From NCBI GenBank assembly GCA_022315425.1, contig JAIUPT010000029.1, forward strand, positions 248,001 to 312,000: DNA of 64,000 bases. Reading direction: 5' to 3'. The notes below the pieces were generated by a model. The model was not told where the DNA came from and searched no databases. It saw only the letters and a program-made list of their open reading frames with translations. This DNA comes from Pseudevernia furfuracea. Lineage: Eukaryota > Ascomycota > Lecanoromycetes > Lecanorales > Parmeliaceae. A program made the translations under genes and the position numbers. Below, in pieces: positions 12,911 through 24,417 of the stretch. The first letter of the stretch is position 1. Each line of letters starts with the position of its first letter.

Positions 12911-13103
12911 TGTCATGGTGTGACATCAGTCAAGTCATCAGCCTAGTCAGCTATGCGATAGCCGACAGGCGACAACCCCTGAATCCCTTAAGGATCTGGC
13001 GATGCCCACATTCTTTCTGGTTTTCTCATCTTTCGTCTTGGCCTTTATCTTAGTCCTAGTCATAGAGAATGAGATTCCTCTTATCAAGTCTCGTTCCCTG
13101 ACA
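12911..13103 (+). repeat. Right LTR of K
   Basis: 193 bp, TGTCATGG to CCCTGACA, followed by the aaact target duplication. Confidence 0.85.
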
Positions 13104-13409
13104 AAACTCGAAGTTAAGATCATTTTAAATAAGTAATATATGATCTTTTATAATTTTCATATCTGTATTCTAAATAGCTCGCATAATGATTTGAGCGTAC
13201 TCTCTTGATTCTCGATGACGAATAATATCTTATATTAAGTACTTTTCACGAAGTAAGACTGTTATGTCTTAAGTATAAGATTGTTTTTATCGTGTTAATA
13301 ATAGACGATATCACTCGTCTATATTATAGATGACAAGTCTCTTATTATTTTCGATGAGCTTAGTGATAAATTAGATAAGAACGAAGTCTCTTAGATAGAT
13401 CTAAAGATT

Positions 13410-13688
13410 TTATTTTAATAGTATATTATCTTTAACACGAGCAACGTTCTTAACTCGATTAATAAAGATATGACTATTACGAAAAAAGATACTTTTGTTG
13501 ATGTGTTTTATTATGAGAATAGTGTCGATGAACTTGCTTTCGTAAAAAGAATCGAAATAATTAACGTTATCTGAGTTAAATCGCTTCGTATCGTCGATAT
13601 TATTATCGACTAATTCTAACTCTTCTTGAGATTCGAGATCTTTTAAAAATTCGAAGAATTTTAACATAACACGAAACTCTATTATCAT
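13410..13688 (-). pseudogene. Gag-like fragment of gypsy element E
   Basis: A 92-codon open stretch on the - strand. Its second half (…FFRNSHIFINRVKNVARVKD…) resembles the segment of ascomycete gypsy gag polyproteins in which 'RDVHLFIERxKDLA' precedes the capsid core. The frame is closed by stops at both ends and the rest of gag is split by K. No function is expected today. Confidence 0.5.
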
Positions 13689-14764
13689 AACACGAAGCTC
13701 GACGAGCTATGCTTCTGAAAATTCTTAAATTATTAATAATTCTAATTCAATTAATCGTCTATATATAACTTCGTCTATTGACGTGATAATAGACTCTGCT
13801 CTTAAAGTAGAAGACTCAATGAGCGAAGAAACGAAGCGTGATAACTTAAATATATTATCTGTCGAGAGAGGTTCGTAACGTTTAAAGAATTGTTAAACAG
13901 CTAGAGTAGCTCTCAAATCGATAGTGCGATTATCGAAGACTTTGATAGCACGCTGTAGAGACGTTGAATTAGAGTCTTAATACTTGAGAAAAGAGTTTTC
14001 TCTCTAATTCGATCTGATGATAATTAACTTCGATCGTGAAAAATTGATCGTTATGTAAAGAGTAGTAAGATTAATGTCTTGTGAAACTTTAATAATCCTT
14101 GTTAATATCTTCTATAAATGATTAAATTTAATAGACAATGTTAACGAGATTGTTAACAGACGAAAGAATAAGTAGATCGATAGACGTGTCGATCGAAGAT
14201 GAGATAATAGTAAAAGATATAGTAGAGTTCGTAATAATAGAAGTTAGCTTGTCGAAGACTTTAATAAATGAAGCTTAGAGCGATCTATAAAATATTTAAT
14301 AAAGAAGTCTTCTAATATTCTTATTGACGTTGATATTAATTTGATATTGATTTAATATTAATAAGAACGATCTAATCTGCTTATAACATTATATAATGCA
14401 TATGAGTAAAATAGATATTGTTATTATTTATTATGACTAATATTATAATGTGAAAAGAAGATGCTTTTCTGTTATCTAGAAATCTATCTAAGTGAGCATA
14501 AGAGAAGCTAGTACATATTTGATCTAGACTCTTCGAAAGCAAGGAAAGAGTCTTCTGCGAGAGACTTTCATTAGAAAAGAGTTCTCTGCGAATGACTTTC
14601 GCAGTGTACATATTACGTATTATAAGTAAATCAACGTTTAAAATCTCGTGAAAGCGAATAAGCTTGCTTCTTATTAAAAGATAGATTACTTGATCGAATT
14701 ATAAATAAAGACTATATCGTCTATTAAGCGAATCTATAAAATATTAAAAATCAAGTTACGATAA

Positions 14765-15032
14765 TGTTAGACTGACTTATATAATATAGATATATATAAG
14801 ACAGGCTAGGGTTGTGTAGCAATGTGAACTTAGCGAAGATATATATATTGCGTATAGTATATCTCATAGTAAAACTAATTCTTAAGGAAGGAAAATGGGA
14901 AACTTCGAGACATGGCCCTCTTAAGCTTCTCATGCCAAGAATCCGCTTGATATGCGTATGTCAAGCGATTCGGTTACGCTCGGCAACCCTCGGGCTCATG
15001 CGACAGCTGTCCTCTTGGTCCCGCTGCTAACA
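14765..15032 (-). repeat. Solo LTR, G family (268 bp)
   Basis: TGTTAGACTG to CGCTGCTAACA. Flanks are gataa (14760-14764) and gatag (15033-15037); the single G/A difference fits RIP after insertion. It splits the F reverse transcriptase. Little damaged, it is close to the G2 LTRs. Confidence 0.86.
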
Positions 15033-15048
15033 GATAGTTAAAGAATAT

Positions 15049-15315
15049 GTGAAGAATATGTTAAAGAAGAGTTATATTCGATTAAGTATCTCTTTATACG
15101 CGACTTTCGTGCTGATTATAAAGAAACTCGATAATGACTTACGTATCTACGTAGATTATCGTGCGTTAAACGCTTTAATTATTCGAAATCGCAATATACT
15201 CTTATTAATAAAAAATACTTTAACGAAACTCTATATAATTAAGTATTATATTAAATTCGATATAATTGTCGTATTTAACGAAATTAGAATTAAGAAAGAA
15301 TATAAAAGAAAATAA
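15049..15315 (+). pseudogene. Gypsy reverse transcriptase fragment (element F)
   Basis: An 88-codon open stretch with the typical gypsy RT opening: Y-I-R-x-S-x-S-x-Y-A, then V-L-I-I-K-K near residue 27, R-I-Y-V-D-Y-R-A-L-N-A at residues 37-47, and F-D-I-I-x-x-F-N-E-I-R near residue 75. The coding sense continues beyond 15315 with stops. It remains open mainly by chance. The upstream lead is in a different frame, so a frameshift exists near 14760-15037. Confidence 0.75.
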
Positions 15316-15837
15316 CGTTTTTTATAAAATACGAACTCTTCGAATATATAATAATATCGTTTAAACTATATAATGCGTTAAACATCTTTTAGACTTTTAT
15401 TAGTAATATATTATAAGAATATTTAAATGTATTCTACTTCGTCTATTTAAAAAATAATATTCTTATTTATAGTAATACTAAAGAAGCGTATATTAAATAT
15501 ATAAGAAAGATATTCGAGAAGCTATACTCTACGAATTTATATCTTAATATTAATAAATACGAATTTTATATTAAGCAGATAAAATATCTAAGACTTATAA
15601 TTATAATCGAAGATCTTAAAATAAATTCTTAGAAGATCGAGAGGATAAAATACTAAAAAGCGTTAAGACAGATTAAGAACGTATAAGCTTTTCTAGAATT
15701 CGCAAACTTCTATCGAAGATTTATATACGAATATTTTAAAATCGTAGCATCGTTATTCAATCTTACGCGAGTTAAATAAAAGAGTTTTATATTTTTTTAA
15801 ACGTTAAATAATTCGAAGTAAAAGATATTTAAGAAAT

Positions 15838-16954
15838 TGTTAATAACTCAGCTAAAAAAGTTAACCTCGAGAATGTCTACGCTTAATAGTCTCAGACACT
15901 CTATTTAGATACTAATTTTAATAATTATCTTTCTCTTTATGAGACTCGTTCTCGAGTCTCAAAGACAAAAATCGCGATGCGTTGAGAAATCTTTATCTCG
16001 ATATCGTCGATTTCTAAGAACTTCTTGTTCGAAGTTTTAAGATTCACTTTTCTGAAACTCTCACTTGCTTAGATTCTTTAGAGACTTCGTGCTCGATACT
16101 TTCGAATAGAGCGTCTCGCTCGAATTCTTATTTAAATTCTTTAGAGACTTCTCGCGAAAATAAGATTTTCTTCACTTATTTTAAATCTGTGACCTCGTTA
16201 TAGCGTATTGCAGTTAACTTTATTTTTTGAGAAATTCTATTCGAATTCTTCGAGACTTTTAGAGCTTCTTATTCGATTTAAATACTTTAAATTCATATCA
16301 TTTCGATATTTTAAGAGAATTACTTAGAGTCTCGTGCTCGTGTTCGATACTTTCGAAGCTTCTTGCTCGTGACGAATCTTTTATATAAAGCATTTTACTC
16401 GAAAGATTTATTTAAATAAAGCGTTTTATTCGAAATTATTTATTTTTATCTCGATAATAAAATTCTTCGAGTCGTTTTTAACTTCGAAACTCTCTGTAAG
16501 GACCGTACTGTGGTGATAACCGTAGTGTAGTATGTAACGAAGATAACAAGCTGAGGAGCAACTATGGACTGGGAGGGAGACCATATATGTATGACGGAGT
16601 GAACCTGCCAAGACACGCTAAGTCTGATAGGGCTAGCGTAGGTGTCAAAGGTACGAGGTGTCAAGGGATGCAGGGTACGCTCGTAACACTCTCTAAAATT
16701 TAAATTTTTTCTCTCTAAAAAAGTTTATTTTTAATCTTTTAAGATTTTAAATCTCGATTCTTATAGATTAAGCGTTTCACTTTCGATTAATTATTTAGAT
16801 TAAACTTTCTTAATTACGTCTCGAGATGATCGACTAGATCGATTCGAAAATCAAAGCGCAGATACTATTATTAACAACTCAGCTAAAAAAGCTAGTCTCG
16901 AGAGTGTCTGCGCTTGATAGTCTCAGACACTCTATTTAAATATTAATTTTAATA
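15838..16954 (-). mobile_element. TRIM2: miniature LTR retrotransposon, RIP-degraded
   Basis: Two 86-bp direct repeats (15838-15923, 16869-16954) are reverse-complement matches of the TRIM1 LTR, flanked by perfect gaaat duplications (15833-15837, 16955-16959). Without the inserted B-family solo LTR and its target copy, the element is about 916 bp; TRIM1 without its pogo insertion is about 922 bp. The interior aligns with TRIM1 in inverted orientation, including the series of small hairpins and the sequence matching the pogo insertion site, which is empty here. It has no coding capacity. It interrupts F between RT and RNase H. Confidence 0.85.
16495..16688 (-). repeat. Solo LTR, B family (194 bp)
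   Basis: TGTAAGGACC to CGCTCGTAACA, flanked by perfect ctctc duplications (16490-16494, 16689-16693), inside TRIM2. Confidence 0.92.
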
Positions 16955-17559
16955 GAAATTAAAAGAAGTCTTTATAAGCGTATTAGTACTTACTTATTTC
17001 GACTCAAATAAAGAGATATAAGTCGAAATAGATACGTCTAATTATATAATAATAGTTATATTATTATAGAAGAACGAAGAAGACACGTTACGCTCTATAA
17101 TCTTTATATTAAAAAAGATATCTTTATAAGAATATAATTACGAGATTTACGATAAGAAGCTTTTAACTATTATAAGAACTTTTAAAGAATAATATTCGAA
17201 GTTAATTAAAATATCGATAAAGAATCTCATTAAGATTCTTATAGATTATAAGAATTTAAAATACTTTATATCGACAAAGCAATTAAATCGACGATAAGCG
17301 CGCTAAGTAGAGTTTCTAATTAAATTTAATTGTCGTATTATATATAGATTTAAAAAATAAGAAATAAAGTTTAATAGTCTCACTCGTCGCTTAAAAGATC
17401 TTTTATAAAATAAGATAAATAATAGAAAATAATATTAATAATAGATACTTTTAAAATCAAAGAATCTAAATATAGAGATATAACAAGCACTAAATCTTAC
17501 GTTTTTACTTTTCGACGAGATTTCTTATATAGTTTATAATATTAGTCGAGAAGATATAA

Positions 17560-18370
17560 TATATCTTACGAAATATTTTATCTTAACTAATTTTATATTA
17601 TAATATAATATAAGATTAAAAGAGATCAAATATTATATCTTTATAAAGATATGATATAATATTTAAATAATATATTTTATAAGACGATATAAATCTAAAA
17701 TATTTTATATTATATTTTAGATAAGATATCTTAGTGACGAATAAAATAAGAATTCTACTAAGAGCACTACTAATTAGAATAATAATTAAAATAATAATAC
17801 TAAGAGTATTATTAACTAGAATAATAATATCGAAAGCACTATTAACTAAAATAATAACTAAAATAGTAATGTTAAACTATTAACTAAAATTAATAATAAG
17901 ATACGCGAGACGAAAGAATAATAATTCGATAATTAGTTAACATAGACGCAATTGCGCATTACTATTCGTCTTATTATTCGTCTTAACAGTGATCTTATTA
18001 TTGATCTCATTATTAATCTTATTATTAATCTTATTATTAATCTTATTATTAATCTCAGCGATATTCTCAGCAGTGATAGTAACAGTGACAGTGATCTTAG
18101 TAATAATCTAAGCATTATTATTCTAGTTAATAGTAATCTTAGTATTACTATTCTAGTTATTATTTTAGTCATTATTCTAGTTAGTAATGCTTTCAGTAGT
18201 GCTTTTAGTAGAATTCTTATCTTATAAGATATCTTAGATTTATATTGTCTCATAATATAATATCAATAAAATCTCATATTATTTCATTGTGATATGAGAT
18301 CTAGAGATTTCATATTATATTATATCATGATATGAGATAAGACGTTTATATCTCATATAATATTATAACT
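17560..18370. repeat. Fold-back (long inverted repeat) sequence
   Basis: The left arm at about 17650-17890 and the right arm at about 18060-18330 are imperfect reverse complements. Shared blocks include agataagaattctacta, gcactacta and series of ctagaataataa units; the centre is a run of attattaatcttattaatc-type repeats around 17950-18060. Open frames exist on both strands here only because the sequence is low-complexity. It sits between RNase H and integrase of F, so it may be an inserted fold-back or MITE-like element; borders and target duplication could not be fixed. Alternative: local expansion of a simple repeat. Confidence 0.5.
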
Positions 18371-19543
18371 TTTTAATTAGTAGTTTGTAACTTAGTAGCT
18401 ATAATATATAATCTAGATAAGAGAGACGTGAATAACGAGAAGCTACTAAAGAAATTGTTATTTAATATCTTAGAGTCGTCTATCGAGAAGTTAATAAAAG
18501 AATTAATAGACGACTTCTTTATCGAGTTAAATATCGTGCTAAAGACGAAAGAATTATATAAATCTAACGATATTTTATAATAAATTATATAAGTTAAGAA
18601 GAGCGAAGAGAGAAGAATTTCTTAAGATCTAATTAAGAAAGATCTGAGATTAGAACTTAAAGATTATCAAATTAAGAACGATTTACTATATATACGTAAG
18701 CGTTTATATATATCGAATAACAACACGTTAAAGACATAGATAATTAAGTTTATACACGATATATCGTTAGATGATCACGCAGATCGAGTAACGACATATA
18801 ATAAAGTTAATATATACTATTATTAATCAAAGATGACAAGTATAGTTTTCAAGTTCGTTTAGAATTATTATATATATAAACGATTTAAAAGCTATCGAGA
18901 GAATAAATAGAGACTTTTTAAATTATTACTTATTTCGAAAAGATATTAAAAAAATATCTCTATCGACTTCATTATATTTTTATTAATATGCGAAAGATAT
19001 AATAGAAAGTATCAACATATTATAATTATAGTAAATCGATTAACGAAGAAAAAGAAGAAGTTTATATCGTTAAACTTCTTAAAAGTAAAAGTAGTTATAT
19101 AGACTTTCTTAAAATGAATCTAAAAAGAGAAAGAGTATCTCTTCACGATAATCTCTAATAGAGACATATAGTTTATAATTTATTTTTAATAATGTCTATG
19201 TGAAAGAATAAATATAAGATTAAAGTTATTTATTGCATTTTATCTCGAAACGAACGATTAAATTAAATACGCAAATTCAGCATTAAAATAGTATTTTAGA
19301 ATATACGTTAATTATAATTAAGAAAACTAAATAAACTTTTTATTATCGTCGAGTTTAAGACGAATTCGAGTAAAAGCGTTTTCACTAAAGTCGCTCTCTT
19401 CTTGATTATTAAGAAATATATGTTACGATTAGAAATCGAATTTTTTATATTTTAAGACTTTAGCGTAATATAGAGAGCGAAACGAGATATAATAGTAGCG
19501 AATATCTTTGTGAATAAAATTAAGTAGATAAGAGTCTACTTAT

Positions 19544-19727
19544 TGTTACGAGCGTATCTCGTATTCTTGACACATCTGCCTTGACACTTTCTCTTTAGAC
19601 TTAGCGTGTCTTGGCAGATTCACTTCGTCATACATATATGGCGTCCCTTCCAGTCCATAGTTGCTCCTCAGCTTGTTATCTTCGTTATATACTACACTAC
19701 GATTATCACCACAGTACGATCCTTACA
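19544..19727 (+). repeat. Solo LTR, B family (184 bp)
   Basis: TGTTACGAGCG to ATCCTTACA, flanked by perfect cttat duplications (19539-19543, 19728-19732), in the integrase region of F. Confidence 0.9.
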
Positions 19728-19925
19728 CTTATAAAAAGAACTTGCTTGAATTAGAGCTCTTTAGAAGAAATATAATAATTTTTATCGTTTCTTAGCGTCA
19801 GAACTGAGTGTAAACGACTTGATTATATTGAATAATCGCAACATTAAAATTATAAGACTTAATAAGTTTCTTGATTATAAGAATATAAGATTATATAAAA
19901 TCTTGCGAGCAATAAACAACTTCGC

Positions 19926-20131
19926 TGTCAGAATTAGTACAGAGTCAAGTCATATAGATGTATTGAATAAGACAACTAGATATAGAACAACTATGTACTG
20001 GGAGAAAAGGCCATATATGTATGACTAAGTGAACCTGTCAAGGCACGCTAAGTCTAAAAGGGATAGTGTGTCAACAAAGAAATGCTAACACAGACAGATG
20101 TCACCAAGGGATACGAGATACGCTCGTAACA
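19926..20131 (-). repeat. Solo LTR, T1 family (206 bp)
   Basis: Starts TGTCAGAATTAGTACAGAG, matching the reverse complement of the T1 LTR end, and finishes CGCTCGTAACA. It has perfect ttcgc duplications at 19921-19925 and 20132-20136. It shows that T1 has relatives that have been through RIP, so the family is older than the pristine copy at 973. Confidence 0.9.
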
Positions 20132-20815
20132 TTCGCGTATAAACTCGAACTTTTAAGTTCAATAAAGAGAGTATTTTTCGTCTTTTATTTATAATTACTA
20201 TATCGATTCGTTAATAATTTCTTGTCGAAACAAAAGTAACTTCTCTTATCTCTCGTTTATATAAATAATAACGACGTCGATTACTTCGTAAAAGAAATAT
20301 TCGACTTTAAAGTTAATAAGAAAAGAAAGAATTCGATTATAAAAGAGAAAGATTATTTTATATATAAGATCAAGTATACGAGATACGATGATAACGACGA
20401 CTCACTCGTTTAATAAGTATTTATCGACGTCGTCGACTACTTATATTTAATAGTCGACTTTTATTATAAGCACTTTAGTTACTTAAAATCACATTTATTC
20501 TTTAAGATTTCTTAAGACTAAGAGTCTTTATTGATATTATTGTTACTTTACTGTGATTATAGAGCAGAAGAACTTAATTCTTCTTAGTTTATAAAGTCGT
20601 AAGAGAATACGAATATCGTTATTCTATAACACGATAAGTACTTTATTTATATAGCTAACTCTCGCAGAGACTCTTAAAGAGCGATTATAGATTTTCGATT
20701 TTATTATTCTTTTATATAATTCTTTTTCGATTTTTCTTAGTTATAAAAGTATTTAAAATCTAGAAAAAGAATAATATAATAAATTCACGTTCACAGTCTA
20801 ATATTATAATCTAAT

Positions 20816-20948
20816 TATTAAATAGTGAGGGTCTAGACGACTAATATTAAGTGAATTAAGAAGTTTCTATATAAAAAGATAGAATACATATATATAAGTG
20901 TCGTGTCAAGTTACTAGCTAGTAGAGTTGTTTGTTACATTTTTTAACA
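20816..20948 (-). repeat. LTR of M (3' LTR on - strand)
   Basis: 133 bp, homologous to 22720-22852; differences are mostly C/T or G/A. Confidence 0.8.
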
Positions 20949-22719
20949 CTCTCTCTCGAATAATATCTAGTTACTAACAACAACAGTGATATTCGAATCG
21001 CAAGCAGATATGTATCGAAGGTAGTAATAGTGTAGACGATCTTTCGAAGTCGTTAATAATAAGAATTAATGAAGTAATTGTCGAGAAAGAGACTTCTAAG
21101 TTTTAAGCTAAAGAATTTGATATTAGATTAATAAAAAAAGTTCATATAAAATAGTGAGATAGGGGGCTTATTGATAAGTCTGATGTTATTTTTAAAGGAT
21201 TTGAGCGATTTCGAAGATATTAGACGATTATTTCGCATAGTGCTCTCTCTGATTCAAAGTGCTTAGTTCAATAACTCTCTCTACTCAAAAATCACTTTCT
21301 CTGACTGAGTACGATCATTAAATAGCTCTATTATAGAGTCGAAATCTTATAAAGTATTTAATTAAGGTCGCTCTATTGCTGTGCCTTCTGTATCACGAAG
21401 AGCCTTCGTACGTGCTCTCGTTTATATTAATAATTCTCTTATAACTGAAATTTCTTTCTCGACAGTAGCAATATAAATAATAATCTCGATATCTAAATTC
21501 TCGAAGTTCGAACTAATATCACTGATATCACTAATATTACTAATAATAATATAAATATGATTCTTGATCTTCTTCTTCTTGTTAGACTTCTTGAGAGAGA
21601 ATTTAAATATAATATTCTTTCTCTTTTTCTTCTTCTTCTTGATATTCTCGCTTTTTAATAATTCTTTTAAGAATATAAAGTTAGAATTAAAGAAAGAATT
21701 ATAACGATGACGATAACTCTCTTTGCTCTTACTTCGACTTTTATTCTTACTTCTGATCTTAACGTAGATCTATATCTTCTTCAAATACTTATATATTAAT
21801 ACGAGATGTGAATCATCACATAGTCAACATAAGTTCTTAAACGATTTTTGATACGCAGTTATAATAGTAGCATCGAAATTTATAAAAGTGTTCTCTTTAT
21901 TTATAAGCTTCTAAAGTTTCTCGTTTAAATTAATATTAAAAGTTATAAGACTGTTAGTCAATAACGTGTAGACTTCGAAAAGAAAGTTCAGAAGAATTTA
22001 GAAGTACTCAGTCTCGATGAAAGTCTTGATCACATTAGAGTTGATCTCTCTTAGATGACGTTTCTTGTTTTTGATATTATTTTAAGTCTTAGAAATCTTT
22101 TAATCTTTCATGAAAGTGTAGTTTATTAAGTTTCGTAGAATTATTAGATTAGTCGTAGATCGTTTATTGTTGAATTTGTCTTGAAGATATTCTTATATTA
22201 TCTTGATGTTTGTTATTTCTTTCACATCTTCTTAACTAAACTCGTCGAGATCTTATAAGATAATAAGACGAGCATTAACATCGTTCTTTTTGAACTCTTT
22301 TAGCTGAGCTGCGCTAAGTAAAAGATTAAGATCGACAAAGATATATACTTCTCGTGTGACGATAAGAACATATTTAATATCTTTGATCTCTAATGTAGTC
22401 TTTGCTTGACTAAATCACTAACGAGCATTTGTCTTAATAAAAATAAGAAGCTTATACTTGAAATAGAACTCGATTATTGAACTTATAATAACAACTAAGT
22501 ATCAGAATTTGAGTGTTGTAATGTGAAAAGACTCGATGTTATAAATGTTTAGATATACGTTTCAATAAGCTCGTTAGCAGATACGTTTCAATAAGCTCGT
22601 TAGTAAAATACGTTTTAATAAGCTCGTTAATAGAGTGCGTTTCAACTAGCTCGTTAGTAGTTAACGTGTACGATACGAAGTCACTTTTTAGAAGCTAATA
22701 GATAATCGAGCTCATAACC

Positions 22720-22852
22720 TATTAAATAGTGAGAGTCTAGACGACTAATATTGAGTGAACTAAGAAGTGTCTATGTAAAAAGATAGAATATATGTATATA
22801 AGTATCGTGTCAAGTCACTAGCTAGTAGGGCTGTTTGTCACATTTTCTAACA
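22720..22852 (-). repeat. LTR of M (5' LTR on - strand)
   Basis: 133 bp, less damaged of the two copies. Upstream (22556-22650) the repeated unit tttcaataagctcgttag occurs four times with small variations. Confidence 0.8.
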
Positions 22853-23232
22853 CTAGTATTATTAATTAAGATCTACTCTATCAAGATTAGCTCTATACTA
22901 GCGTATTAAGTAACGATCTTCTATTTCTATAAACATATGTATGCACTTATATATAGAATTCTCATAGTTAGAATTCTATTCAAATCACGTTTAAATACTA
23001 TTTAGTTCTACGTGTAGTCTCTAACATTTATTATATAAACGACTTTATTAGACGCTATTATTTTATTATTAACAAAATAATAATAAATTACGAAGAGTAG
23101 ATTCTTATCATAAACATTAAAAAGAATAGATACTATAATATATATTAAAAATTTCTCGACGAGAGATAGAATCTCTTAAAAACTTAAAAATATCGAATTC
23201 ATTATTACACTTAGATCACTCTTTATAATTAG
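22853..23232. other. AT-rich degraded DNA, no gene seen
   Basis: Target DNA between M and LINE L2. Continuous in origin with sequence right of 39613, judging by the L2 target duplication. No domain recognised on either strand. Confidence 0.5.
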
Positions 23233-23292
23233 ATATCAAAGCTTAAACGAGATAATTAAAGTAAGAACAAGAGTATAAAAATATATTTAGTT
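23233..23292. repeat. 60-bp target-site duplication of LINE L2, left copy
   Basis: Sixty bases identical to 39553-39612. They lie exactly at the two outer ends of the L2 element, as expected for target-primed integration with a long duplication. Confidence 0.85.
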
Positions 23293-24417
23293 TGATTTTA
23301 TACTCGTGTCTACTCAAGCTACGAAGAGTAATTACGGGCTACTGCTTAGGCTATATTACAAGAGAAACCTTTCTTCGACTAGTCGAAATAGAGTAAAAAC
23401 TCTCGCTATTCTTTCTTATCGTATCTTCTTGTCGCATAGTCTTTCTATCACACTGCGTTTCTTAGTCTGTTCGTACGAATTCGTGTGTCTTCTTGAAGTA
23501 CTTGTTGCTGCTTCTATTATTGCCTGTCATATAACTACTTCTTAGTCAGCGAGAACTGTTCTAGAAGGTCAATCGAGATTAGTCATCGCGCTGCGGCCTT
23601 TGTCTCTCGCGAGGTTATTAGTATCTCTCTTAGATCAGCTGTTCTAGTCTTTTTTAGAAGAGTTTGTCTCTCGCTTCCCAGTCTTGAACAGAATAAAAGA
23701 ACGTGTTTAATATTCTATTTTCTTTAGTCACACTCGCATGCGAAAGAGAGTATTTTAGAAATTCTACACATATGTAAAAAGTGTATTAAATTAATCTTCT
23801 CTATTCGTAGCTGAGTTAGAGCGAAGCTCTTTACTTTTATTAGATCTTTATGAAGAGATCTTTTATTTGATTATAGATCTTCTCTTTGTGCGAGGCTGCG
23901 TCGTTCTTCTGAGATCTCAGTCTGATACTAAGCTCACACTGCTTTTCAGACTGCTTTCTATTAGTCTTTAACAAGATCTCTAGTTCTTCTTGATATTCTT
24001 TCTTCGTTAGATATCTACAGAGAGTTTCAATTTTCGAGTCGAAGCGTTTTTAGAGCTCACTCTTCTTTATCTTCTGTTGAGGTCTAAAGAACTACTCGTC
24101 TTTTATCTCGTTTCTCTCTTAGCTTTCTTCGAATTCTCGTATTTTCTAGCTTCGTAACGAGATGACTGTCTCTAAGTGCTTGATTTCGAAGTATTACTTG
24201 ATTTATCGTAATCTGAAGAGGGGGAATTCCTGTCTTCGCTTCGACGACTCTCTTATTGATGACTTTATATGTCTCGACTACTCTTCGTAGATATTCATTC
24301 TGTATAGTCTCTAGGGTCTTGACGTGAGATCGCTTGTTATTTCGAAGATCTCGTGGTGTGTGTCACGTTGCTGCTGCGTATGTTATCGCTGATCGTACGA
24401 CAGAGTTATACACTTGT
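23293..24417 (-). pseudogene. LINE L2 (Tad1-like), 3' part
   Basis: Reverse complement matches the L1 3' end (about 4850-5973) and L3 (about 45600-46734) across the 3' coding end and 3' untranslated region. The left edge carries the reversed A-rich tail (tttgattttatactcg). Interrupted at 24417 by gypsy G2, with cttgt (24413-24417) duplicated at 35305-35309; L3 is uninterrupted at this point. The damage is lighter than in L1, but stops remain. Confidence 0.85.

Larger units (their letters stand above)
11749..13103 (+). mobile_element. K: 1.36-kb non-autonomous LTR element
   Basis: Two 193-bp direct repeats (11749-11941, 12911-13103) run TGTCATGG to CCCTGACA; the first base of the left copy is c. 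They are flanked by perfect aaact duplications (11744-11748, 13104-13108). A purine tract, cgaagggggagctac, precedes the right LTR, giving + orientation. The two LTRs differ at about ten sites, all C/T, fitting mild RIP rather than random drift. The ~970-bp interior keeps near-normal composition and contains degenerate short repeats of gtctcgcc/ccgtgcctcgcc type. The longest open frame (12135-12530) has no recognisable domain, so the element is taken as non-coding. It lies within the gag region of E. Confidence 0.85.
8923..14610 (-). mobile_element. E: Ty3/gypsy element, - strand, gag-protease-RT remnants
   Basis: On the - strand, ignoring stops, I read a gag-like block (13410-13688), a C2H2-like finger of the kind found between gag and protease in many ascomycete gypsy polyproteins (about 10978-11045), an aspartic-protease-like segment (about 10450-10750) and reverse transcriptase. 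The RT carries an intact FVDD box at 9069-9080 and ends at 8923 within the conserved LLGQRVD segment, where G1 is inserted. The right border at 14610 is inferred from a - strand TGTACACTGCG start and the switch to F coding sequence. K (11749-13103) and a solo LTR (9663-9854) are inserted in it. RNase H and integrase would lie left of the window. Confidence 0.68.
14611..20815 (+). mobile_element. F: Ty3/gypsy element with chromodomain, + strand, RIP-degraded
   Basis: Reading through stops on the + strand gives the RT N-terminal lead (about 14640-14760), RT (15033-15837), RNase H (about 16960-17545, with the TDYKNL..F.STKQLNRR motif at about 17245-17300), an integrase (about 18600-19543, including an SIDFI..LL start and the I.VNR.TK segment), the integrase C-terminus (19728-19925) and a chromodomain-like segment (about 20270-20490, Y-F-V-K-E-I-F start, Y-K-I-K-Y-T-R-Y-D core). 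The RT box that should read Y-x-D-D reads Y-L-K-N-N at 15444-15458. The 5' half is missing because E occupies its place. Inserted in F are a G-family solo LTR, TRIM2, a fold-back sequence and two solo LTRs. The right border is uncertain; 20500-20815 holds nothing recognisable. Confidence 0.68.
20816..22852 (-). mobile_element. M: copia-type LTR element carrying only a gag-like region
   Basis: Two 133-bp direct repeats (20816-20948, 22720-22852); read on the - strand, the left-copy end is TGTTAAAAAA, the right-copy end is TGTTAGAAAA, and both finish CTATTTAATA. Flanks are ctaat (20811-20815) and ctagt (22853-22857), one G/A difference. Just inside the right LTR the - strand reads GGTTATGAGC, a start I associate with copia-type primer sites. 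A purine-rich cgagagagag abuts the left LTR. Between about 22350 and 21350 the - strand, ignoring stops, reads like a copia gag (…LKEFKKNDVNARLIIL…), ending in a degenerate zinc knuckle C-x2-C-x3-H near 21830. Only 1.77 kb lies between the LTRs and no pol domain is visible, so M depended on other elements. Confidence 0.7.

Noticed and set aside
17933..18253. Overlapping open frames on both strands
   Set aside because: Artefact of the low-complexity core of the fold-back sequence.
20816..22852. Full copia element with pol
   Set aside because: Only 1.77 kb lies between the LTRs and no integrase or RT motif could be read.
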